DNA from: Jimgerdemannia flammicorona | Lineage: Eukaryota; Mucoromycota; Endogonomycetes; Endogonales; Endogonaceae | DNA length: 10,853 nt | Direction: 5' to 3' | Assembly: GCA_003990745.1 (NCBI GenBank) | Contig: RBNI01006912.1 | Location: 1 to 10,853 of the forward strand | Shown: positions 1 to 10,853 of the stretch, piece by piece | Layout: each line of letters begins with the position of its first letter | Position numbering within the stretch: the first letter of the stretch is position 1 | Notes under the pieces: generated by a model | What the model saw: only the letters and a program-made list of their open reading frames with translations | Databases searched by the model: none | Told to the model about the DNA's origin: nothing | Position numbers and translations under genes: made by a program

Positions 1-508
1 AAAAAAAAAAAAAAAAGAGAATTTCAATATTACAATATCATAAGCAGCCTAGAAACTTATTTCAAAAAGTTGTCCAGTTTACAAAAGTTTCAGCATTTTC
101 TTTTCACTAGTACTAATCCTGGGGTAATCAAAGCCCAAGGAGTCACAAATGGTCCTTTCCAGAAATTCAAGTTACTGAAGACTAGTAAATCCACAACTTC
201 TCAATCTATAGAAAAAATCAAAGCTTTGTCATTTCTAGTGCTTAAGCTTAAGCCTCTTCCTATGAAATTGAAATACCAAGAGTACCTCTATCACAATATT
301 CACTCCTTTATCTGAGATGAATTTAAAGATATTACTTATCCAAGACTGACTTATAATGATAATAAATAAAAAAATTCAATTATTACTTATTAATGTTGTT
401 AAGTTTAATAAGTCATCTTTCACAAATATTACTAGCTTTTTCTGCTTTTAAAAATAAAATTATTTATATATTTAATAATGAAAATAAATAATAATAATAA
501 TAAAAACT
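1..508. other. AT-rich left-edge region, no assignable gene
   Basis: The stretch opens with a run of 16 A at the contig edge and contains no CpG. An open stretch of 81 codons lies on the + strand at 70-315 (TTG start), but it resembles no family I know. The opposite strand over the same bases also reads as a fairly open, hydrophobic sequence interrupted by TAG and TAA, so I cannot say which strand, if either, was coding. From about 355 to 505 the sequence is almost pure A/T and includes an (AAT)n run at about 486-503. This is best described as degraded intergenic or repeat DNA. No RNA gene or terminal inverted repeat was seen. Confidence 0.5.
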
Positions 509-2014
509 ATGGTAAACATTTTAGAAGTCCAATAGTAAGAAAATAAAGAATTATTAAATGAAATTGAAATATTGAAAAAGCAACTAGCCAATCAAGACCA
601 AGCAATCAGCAAACTAAAAGAAAGATTTGGTGTTAATGAAAATAATATTTTAACTGAAGAGGAAACAAGAGAACTAATTGATAGTTTAAATCAGAATCCA
701 GATAAATCAGATATAAGAGCAGTTATAGATTATTTTTGACTTTGCCCTTATAAATTATAGTATTTAGGAGATAAAGAGTTTAGAAAAAGTTTTGTTCACT
801 ATATTTATATGCATCACAATGCAATGACTTGATGAGTAAAGGCTAATAAAAAAGTTAAGAGTTTACAAATAAAGAAGAATGAATTAACTGAGAAGAACAA
901 GCAATTGGATAAAAAGAATGCTATTTTAAAAAAGAATATTGTTGATTTAGAAGTGAAATAAAAATATCTAGAAAGAGCAGTAGAATTAGAACAAAAAAAT
1001 TATTTGGAATTTATTGATATATCTGAAGAATAGTATGAATGAAGGGTGTTTGAAATGAATATAATAAAGGATAGTTTTATAACAGACTTGAGATTGAAAG
1101 TACAGGAATTAGAAAAGATTTTAGTAGCTAAGAATGAGAAGTTAGTTGAATTAACTAAACTAATTGAGCCTAAATCTAAGAAATTTCAACAAATTAGAAA
1201 GTTAGTAAATACAGTAAAAGAAAAGCTCATATATTTAAGAAAAAGGTTCAAGTGAAGTTCCATGCTTATATTCTACAAAAGAATAAGTAATTTATGAAAT
1301 TAAAATATAGAGTTCTTGAAATAGCAGAAGGAGATAAGTAAGATTGTAATTATTGTTTGTTAGATTTTCAGGCTGAAATTGGTTTTAATCTTAATATTGC
1401 TACCCATAAAATAGCAGCTAATAATAAAGAAGGTGACTGTGTTGATATTGCCTATATCTGTGCTACTTGTAAAAAGGGTTTGGAAAACAATATTCTTCCT
1501 TATTGTGAAAAGTGTGATAGATTAATGAGGAATAAGAGAGGTTGTTTTTGTGAGTTGCTAAAAGACAAACCTACTTGACCAGTTTCTGAAAATACCTTAA
1601 TTACTCAGTCTTTCACTTCTCATTTAGAAAATAAAACCAAAGAATTAGAGAAAAAATTACTTACTACTAAGAAGTATTAAAAATCGAAAGAGAAGAAATT
1701 GCTAAGTTTCATGAAAAGTCTGAGGAGTGAAGTAAAAGGCAAAAACAGAAGTTATTAGACAAAATTAAGCAACAAGAAGCAGAGATTGAATGTTTAAAAA
1801 AATTATCTCCTCAAGAACTGATTAATGAAATAGAATCTTATAAGGAAGAAGTTGCTTGATTAAAAACTCAGTTAGAAAAATTGAATTCTCAACAGAACGC
1901 TCAAATTGAGGTTAAAAGGTGATCTTGATTGAAAATAAGAAAGTAATTAAAAGAAATTCATTCCAACATTGAATCACTAAAGTTACAAGCAAAAACAAGC
2001 CTGATACCCGAGTG
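509..2014 (+). pseudogene. Decayed gene for a coiled-coil protein with paired cysteines (unrecognised)
   Basis: Reading from the ATG at 509 gives about 500 codons of protein-like sequence across three frames: frame 2 from 509 to about 1245, frame 1 from about 1245 to 1670, and frame 3 from about 1671 to 2014. The product would be rich in Lys, Glu, Gln and Leu with long heptad-like coiled-coil stretches at both ends. In the middle lie CxxC pairs (CNYC at 1345-1356, CATC at 1459-1470, CEKC at 1504-1515) and a CFC at 1543-1551, which suggests a zinc-binding module. In-frame stops are TGA at 737, 830, 833, 1040, 1576, 1728, 1857, 1920 and 1926, and TAG or TAA at 533, 536, 758, 959, 1031, 1288, 1339 and 1944. 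There is no in-frame TGG and no CGN codon. Long open runs (66, 70 and 74 codons) in such AT-rich DNA argue for real ancestry. I do not recognise the family. It could be a mobile-element protein, an accessory gene or a transferred gene. The AAG and GAG usage is not typical of a mollicute. Confidence 0.6.
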
Positions 2015-2226
2015 ACGTCGCAAGTTCACTTTGTCTGGTTTTGTTGCAGCACGCCCCATATTATTTCGTTCGAATGAAGTTATCTATTAAACTCAAAAAT
2101 AAAAAGGTTGCCGAGAATATCGTACAAATACAATGGTCATATACAAGAATCGGGGATGAAACGGGGGGGAGAGGGGGAGGAAGCCGACGGTGACATGAAC
2201 TGAGCATGTGTATCTTGAATGATGTC
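2005..2226 (-). other. IRE1 3' flank and border of the gene island
   Basis: Base composition changes abruptly here. CpG dinucleotides resume at 2009, 2016 and 2019, after only two in the preceding 2 kb. On the minus strand this is the sequence downstream of the IRE1 stop codon and probably includes its 3' UTR. A homopyrimidine-rich stretch (a G/A run at about 2161-2183 on the + strand) lies close to the stop. No strong AATAAA signal is visible. AT-rich stretches at about 2070-2110 could serve polyadenylation. Confidence 0.45.
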
Positions 2227-6509
<4,283 letters not shown>

Positions 6510-6676
6510 GAGTTTCTTGGTTCTTGGGGTCAGGAATCAGGAATCAGGAATCGGAATCGGGGAATGGGTATAATTATAAATAAAAGACTTGGTCAATTGT
6601 TTCAGTTATAATTGTTTCTCAGGAATGTGACTGCTGCATATGTACGTGGCGAAGTCTCCGTGACCCTCCATCCTCG
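6510..6676. promoter_or_regulatory. Divergent promoter region between IRE1 and GPI10
   Basis: Only 167 bp separate the two start codons, which point away from each other, so both 5' UTRs and core promoters must lie here or extend into the first exons. A TATA-like TATAAATA occurs at 6575-6582, about 95 bp upstream of the GPI10 ATG and about 65 bp from the IRE1 ATG. AT-rich sequence spans about 6568-6615. No known UPR element could be identified by eye. Confidence 0.6.
6531..6565 (+). repeat. Short tandem repeat (CAGGAAT)3 plus degenerate copies
   Basis: Three perfect CAGGAAT units lie at 6531-6551, followed by CGGAAT (6552-6557) and CGGGGAAT (6558-6565). They lie 22-56 bp upstream of the IRE1 start codon, so they fall in its 5' UTR or core promoter. 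The units could be simple slippage products or a cluster of binding sites for a transcription factor (GGAA-type core). Confidence 0.8.
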
Positions 6677-8955
6677 ATGCTCATGGACCACTCCATTTAT
6701 ACTCGAAAGCGGAATCCTTCACCAAAGCCACCATCCCCACCCCAACCCCCACCCCCACCCCCATCTCCCCCTCCCCAGCAATCTACCCCCTTGTCATCCA
6801 CCCTCCTCTTCTGCTTCCTCGTCTCCTTTCGCCTCGTGAATGCCCTGATCCAGAGGACCTACGACAATCCCGACGAATACTGGCAGTCGCTTGAAGTTGC
6901 CCACAATCTGGTTTTTGGATATCCTTTTGATGAAATTTTACGCGCTGTCGAGCTATGTCATCCACGCTTGTTCTTAACTCTATAATGAATGCTCTGTACA
7001 CACGTATGGGTATCTGACATGGGAATGGCGGTCGCAAATACGAAGCTTCGCCCATCCGCTCATATTCGCCGCTTTGTACAAGCTGCTCGCGGTGATAGGG
7101 CTCGATGAAACCGGATTTTTTGTAAGGTCACTTTAAGCTGGATGATCAAGCACTTGCGATCCGATGGATATGCATCGTGTAATTTGCGCATCTATACTCG
7201 TAGTTCCTAGCACCGCACCTTCTCCAGGCAGTATTTGCTGGCGTGGGCGATTACTACACGTGTCGATTTGCACAGAAAGCCGTTGGCATGTGGATCTCAC
7301 CCACGATCGTAAGTCCTCGCTAACACCATCACCTTGGATTGTTTCATGCAAAAATGTACACATTCATCCCAAAATTACCCTCCCACACTCTCTTAGCTCT
7401 TTAGCACCCTCACTTCCTGGTTCAACCTTCACACCGCTGTCCGGCCTCTCTCCAACTCCCTCGAGACGGTCCTGACCGTCGTCGCACTATTCTATTGGCC
7501 GCTCCCGGGCGTGGTCGCAGAGATCGATCCGCGATGGCAGAGCGGACTGCGCGTTGCGCTCGTGTGGGCAGCTGTATCGTGCGTGATTCGTCCAACTAAT
7601 GGCGTTGTTTGGTTGTTTTTGGGAGTGCATCTCCTGTGGAGATGCCCTAACAGGCAGTTAAGTATAATGATAAACACGGCAATTGTGATGTAGGTATATT
7701 AGTCTTTCGTTCGTGCAGTATACATTTGTTGGACTTGCCATAGCATAATTTCATTGTCGGTCATTTCACATGCATCAGGGTGCTCGCATTTGGTACCGTC
7801 CTTACCCTCGATACCTATTTATATACCGGTTCCTTCTCCGCCCTCCTCACCGCCCCTATTATCGCTCCGCTCAATTTCCTCCGCGTCAACGTTTTCAACT
7901 CCATCTCCCTCTTCTATGGCATCCACTCATGGCATTGGTATCTCACCCAAGGCCTCCCCGTGTTGCTCACGACCTTCCTCCCGTTATTCATCTCAGGACT
8001 GTGGCTTTCTCACGCAGACCCAGCACTCCGCACACGCACCATCCCTCTCCTCTACCTCCTCGCTTTTGTCATATCCGTTTATAGTCTCCTCCCTCATAAA
8101 GAATTCCGGTTCATCTACCCCTTACTTCCCATCCTCCTCCTCTTTGCCTCCATCGGTTTGCACAATCTTTCCCCGAAACACAAATGGCTCGCAATGGTCG
8201 CGTTGGTGATGACTAACATACCCATGGCGTTGTACACGAGCATTTGGCATCAACGAGGAGTGGTTGATGTCATGCGGTGGGTGAGAGAGCGAGCGCAACC
8301 GGGGATGGAGGTGGAGTTTCTGATGCCATGTCATTCAACACCGTGGTATTCGGAGGTGCATGATAAAGAAGTCAATCTGGAATTTTTGGGGTGCGAGCCA
8401 CCATTAGAGTGAGTAGCCCCCTTTCGCTCGATGTTTCTTAATGATGTATTGTTTTTAAAATATATATATATATTGATGTGCCGACTTCGACCCCCAACTC
8501 CCTCGAACAGTCCAACCGATCCTACGTACATGGACGAAGCGGACGTTTTTTACGCGAATCCACGGCGCTTCATTCTTGATCGATTCAACAGATCTTCAGT
8601 ACAAGGGCGGGCCTGGCCGACACATCTGGTCATGTTTGAGGCGTTATTGAAGATGGAGGATGAGGATGGTTCTTTACGAGGGTTATTTTTGGGAAAGGGG
8701 GAGAATGGGGAAGGAATTTATCGTGAGGTAAGCGGGGATATCTTAGCTTGATTTCAGAGATCGAAATGGGGACATGTTCATGTATTGATTGTCTGACTAT
8801 CGATTCTCTCTGCCCGCGAACCATCGTTTAACGTCAAAACAATTTAGTGCGCACGGTTCTTCAACACACATTTCAATGGTGACTGGCGGCGTAAGGGGGA
8901 CGTCATCGTGTTATGTTATAACGATACTGGTGAGGATTTCGTGCATATTGCATGA
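6677..8955 (+). CDS. GPI10: GPI mannosyltransferase 3 (PIG-B/Gpi10), 7 exons
   Basis: Exons: 6677-6918, 7004-7121, 7204-7308, 7397-7689, 7779-8408, 8511-8727, 8848-8955. They total 1713 nt (570 aa), and all phases agree. The enzyme is a multi-pass ER membrane GT22 glycosyltransferase that adds the third mannose of the GPI precursor from dolichol-phosphate mannose. After a Pro-rich N-terminus (about 14-36) comes a hydrophobic segment and the motif NPDEYWQSLEVAH (64-76), whose Asp/Glu pair is typical of the family and probably catalytic. FGYGYLTWEW follows across the first splice junction. Further family marks are APHLLQAVFAGVGD, the HKEFRF motif (359-364), YMDEADVFY and the C-terminal RFFNTHF...DWRRKGDVIV. 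These favour PIG-B over ALG9, ALG12 or SMP3/PIG-Z. Intron 1 is AT-AC; the other five are GT-AG (82-120 bp). The start could instead be the ATG at 6683. No broken motif was seen. Confidence 0.94.
6735..6776 (-). other. C-run tract (G-quadruplex type on minus strand) in GPI10 exon 1
   Basis: Seven runs of four or five C occur between 6735 and 6776 on the + strand, giving a G-quadruplex-forming motif on the minus strand, which is the GPI10 template. It encodes the proline-rich N-terminal segment of the mannosyltransferase (about residues 20-34), an unconserved extension ahead of the first membrane segment. It mirrors the G-rich tract at the start of IRE1. Confidence 0.65.
6919..7003 (+). other. 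U12-type AT-AC intron (GPI10 intron 1)
   Basis: The 85-bp intron begins ATATCCTTTT, matching the U12 5' splice-site consensus ATATCCTT at all eight positions, and ends in AC at 7002-7003. A U12-type branch-site match, GTTCTTAAC at 6970-6978 (7 of 9 with TTCCTTAAC), lies upstream of the 3' end. Branch A to splice site is about 26 nt, longer than the usual 10-20. Removing it joins GG to G in phase 2 and restores the conserved VFGYGYLTWEW of PIG-B. No GT-AG alternative restores this motif. Confidence 0.87.
8460..8473. repeat. (AT)7 microsatellite in GPI10 intron 5
   Basis: Seven AT units lie inside the 102-bp intron 5 (8409-8510), between the GTGAGT donor and the AACAG acceptor. The repeat is a simple intronic sequence with no sign of function. 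Confidence 0.8.
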
Positions 8956-9049
8956 AATTGAGGTGCCGTTTTAGCATTTACATATATATAAACAAATCAC
9001 CCATTTTTGTAGATGAAGCAGTATGATTGTTATTAGAGATTTTTATGGA
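8956..9049. other. GPI10 3' flank and right border of the gene island
   Basis: The last CpG of the window is at 8967-8968, 13 bp after the GPI10 stop codon (8953-8955). AT-rich sequence with a TATATATAAA stretch at about 8982-8992 may contain the 3' end signal of GPI10, although no canonical AATAAA is present. From here the composition is that of the AT-rich flank. Confidence 0.45.
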
Positions 9050-9765
9050 GTCTTTATCATTCTCTATGACTTTATTGCAGCAAAAAGATCTTTAGTCTCT
9101 TTTTTACAGATTTTGTAAAACTTTGTAAACAATTTGTGATCTATAGAACTGATTTCTGATATTTTTCAAAGATCTGAGATTAGTCTTTAACTGATATTAC
9201 TTTATAATCAGCTTCTTTCTCTACTACCATACTGGTCATAAGGTTGATAGGTAACTTTTCAAGTTCTTTTTCTCTTATTTTATCTTCTTTACTTTGAATT
9301 GATTTGTTGTATTTATAAAGATATAGTGGGAGAGAGGTAATGGTGATGAGTTGTTCCTCTATCAGTATTGGATTAATGTTTTTTTTTACTTTTTGTAGTT
9401 TTTGGTATCTTTAGTTATATATTTGGGATATATTTGTTTTGATATAGTACTTTTTTTCTTTTATTATCATCAATAAGGTATCATCTGGGTATATTAGGAG
9501 TTATGTAGAATATTGACCAATCTTGGGTATTAAGTATTAGTATAGGTTATTTGTAGGTTTTTGATATCTATAGTGGGGTTTTCTGAGTTTTGGTGAGCTT
9601 TCTAGTGAGTACAGTACTGATATAGATGATTATTTTTCAAGTAAAATTAAGATGGAAGGAGAGATGTTTATTATAGATAAGAGAAAGAGCAATTATAGTA
9701 AACCAGTAGAGTGTTAAGTTAGGGGCAGTTATTGGGACTGAGATAGATGCTATATTTAGTATTTT
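9050..9765 (-). pseudogene. Probable decayed coding relic, unassigned
   Basis: One minus-strand frame across this stretch reads as protein-like sequence with about ten TAA or TAG stops and a TGA near the end. Its longest open run is 76 codons (9410-9183), rich in Lys, Glu and Ile, which is long for DNA this AT-rich. Further upstream in the same frame the sequence reads YPDDTLL at about 9491-9471, which faintly recalls the YADD signature of reverse transcriptases, but the surrounding motifs are not convincing. Stop density elsewhere is near that expected by chance, so this is a weak call. A dead transposable element is the likeliest source. Confidence 0.3.
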
Positions 9766-9912
9766 TAAATAAATCAAATTAATTTAAATTAAATTGAATT
9801 AAGGATTATTTAAATCAAATCAAATTAGAATTTTTTTAATTTAAATTAAGTTCAAATCAAATTAAATTTGAATCAAATCTCAAATCAAATTAGATCTTTA
9901 ATTTAATTTATT
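9766..9912. repeat. Degenerate AAATCAAAT / AATTTAAATTAA repeat block
   Basis: The block is built from irregular copies of short words such as AAATCAAAT, AAATTAA and ATTTAAATTAA and their complements, with almost no G on the + strand. Some parts are close to palindromic (AATTTAAATT). It separates two stretches of more complex sequence in the right flank. It may be a subterminal or long-terminal-repeat remnant, or simple AT satellite. No clear unit length can be fixed by eye. Confidence 0.6.
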
Positions 9913-10547
9913 GAGAGTATTAGCTATATCAGTAGAGTCTTCTGATTAGTATAGAGTGGCTAGGTAGTAGGTATCACTCTTAGCTACTTTTAGCAATATA
10001 TGAGATTAGACCCTAGTTATTGGGAGTAGTTAGAGAGCCTAAGGCTACTCAGATCAGATGTTTTGGCTATACTTAACTAGAATCAGAAGCTGATATAGCA
10101 ATATGATCAAGGCCTATAGACTTGAGTAGTAAGGTATTGGAAGTCTTCTTCTGTCTCACATATAAGTTCTCTATTTATTTTATCTGAGAGAACTAGATCC
10201 TACCTACTATTCTGTACTTTGATGGGGTTTTTTTTTATCTATCACTCTACTTAGAGTAGCAGAGGCTATATGAAGTAGCTCAGACATAGTCTTGTATATA
10301 TATTGGGATTTTGGATATATATCTTTAGTTATGAATATATAGTTGTTTACTCTCTAGTAGTAGAAAGAATATAATATATAGAATGAGATATGAACATTCT
10401 AAGTCCTACTGCTTCTAGTATAATTATGCTGCTAGACAATAGCTAGTCTAGATTAATGAGAGTATAGTGCTTAGGGAGTAGTGGAGGAGGGTTTTGGTCT
10501 ATATAGTTTAGGTTCTCTTTTAATAAAAATCCATAGAGCTTCAAGTC
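9913..10547. other. CpG-free AT-rich repeat-like DNA, no intact gene
   Basis: The region has higher complexity than its neighbours but contains no CpG and is full of TA, TAG and CTA words. A minus-strand frame (about 10540 to 9908) can be read as protein-like only if about 20 stops are ignored. That density (about 10 percent) is what chance would give, so I do not call a gene. It is probably an old transposable element degraded by C-to-T mutation. Confidence 0.4.
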
Positions 10548-10853
10548 TGTTAAAATATATATATATATATTATTTTATAATTTTTTCTTTATAACTTTTT
10601 AGATATTTTATTCAATTTGCTCAATATATTTCTCTATATATTATAATAATATAGCAGATACTTAATTTGAGAAGTATAGTGGATTTTTTATTTTATATTC
10701 TTGATCTTTTGACTCTTTAGAGTCTTTAATAAGAGTGAGATTAAAGTGTATTTATCTATAGACTTATTAGTTTCTTTATTTTTACTTTATTTACTCTAAA
10801 TACTAAAGATATATATATTTATTATAATATAGGCAAATTTTCCTGCAAAAAAA
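10548..10853. repeat. AT-rich right edge with (AT)n microsatellite
   Basis: An AT dinucleotide run lies at about 10554-10570, followed by low-complexity T- and A-rich sequence up to the contig end, which closes with a seven-base A run. Shorter TATATA runs occur near 10810-10816. No gene, RNA or inverted repeat was recognised. Confidence 0.5.

Noticed and set aside
70..315. 81-codon open frame near the left edge
   Set aside because: No recognisable family, TTG start, and the opposite strand is about as protein-like. Kept only as part of an undefined region.
1..2014. Left flank as a mollicute endobacterial contig mis-joined to a fungal contig
   Set aside because: TGA-for-Trp made this attractive, but TAA/TAG interruptions, frameshifts and mixed AAA/AAG usage do not fit an active mollicute gene, and the right flank shows the same CpG loss. 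Not fully excluded without read mapping across about 2000.
7164..7475. 103-codon + strand frame in the GPI10 locus
   Set aside because: It runs through two introns in a different frame. The spliced reading gives conserved PIG-B motifs instead.
7754..8209. 151-codon Ser/Pro-rich + strand frame
   Set aside because: Alternate-frame shadow of GPI10 exon 5, which carries the HKEFRF motif in the correct frame.
9908..10540. Long minus-strand frame read through stops
   Set aside because: About 20 stops in about 210 codons equals chance for this composition, so coding ancestry is not shown.

Overview
The window looks like a fungal nuclear contig: a compact two-gene island of about 7 kb with normal base composition (roughly 2005 to 8968), set between two AT-rich, CpG-starved and apparently decayed flanks. 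Both genes have many short introns (82-237 bp). One intron is a textbook U12-type AT-AC intron. Minor-class introns are largely lost from Ascomycota and Basidiomycota but persist in some early-diverging fungi, so I infer a Mucoromycota-like host. The species is not determined.

Layout. Positions 1-508 are AT-rich and unassigned. Positions 509-2014 (+) hold a broken, unrecognised coiled-coil protein gene with paired cysteines, 17 in-frame stops and two frameshifts. Positions 2227-6509 (-) hold a complete eight-exon gene for the unfolded-protein-response sensor IRE1 (1141 aa predicted). A 167-bp divergent intergenic region (6510-6676) separates it from a complete seven-exon gene on the + strand (6677-8955) for GPI mannosyltransferase 3 (PIG-B/Gpi10, GT22 family, 570 aa predicted). 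From 8969 to the end the DNA is AT-rich without a single CpG. It contains a probable minus-strand coding relic, an AAATCAAAT-type degenerate repeat block and AT microsatellites.

How the genes relate. Both products act at the endoplasmic reticulum. IRE1 senses misfolded protein in the lumen and starts the unfolded protein response by RNA cleavage. PIG-B adds the third mannose to the GPI anchor precursor. Their start codons face away from each other across one short promoter region, and each first exon carries a C-rich coding strand (G-rich template) near its start, so co-regulation is conceivable but unproven.

The most notable observations are the AT-AC intron in GPI10, the sharp CpG boundaries around the gene island, and the left-flank relic. 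In that relic every tryptophan or arginine candidate at nine positions is TGA, with no TGG and no CGN codon, so either CpG decay of arginine codons or an alternative code must be considered. All exon structures were derived by eye from splice sites, reading phase and family motifs; no search or transcript data were available.
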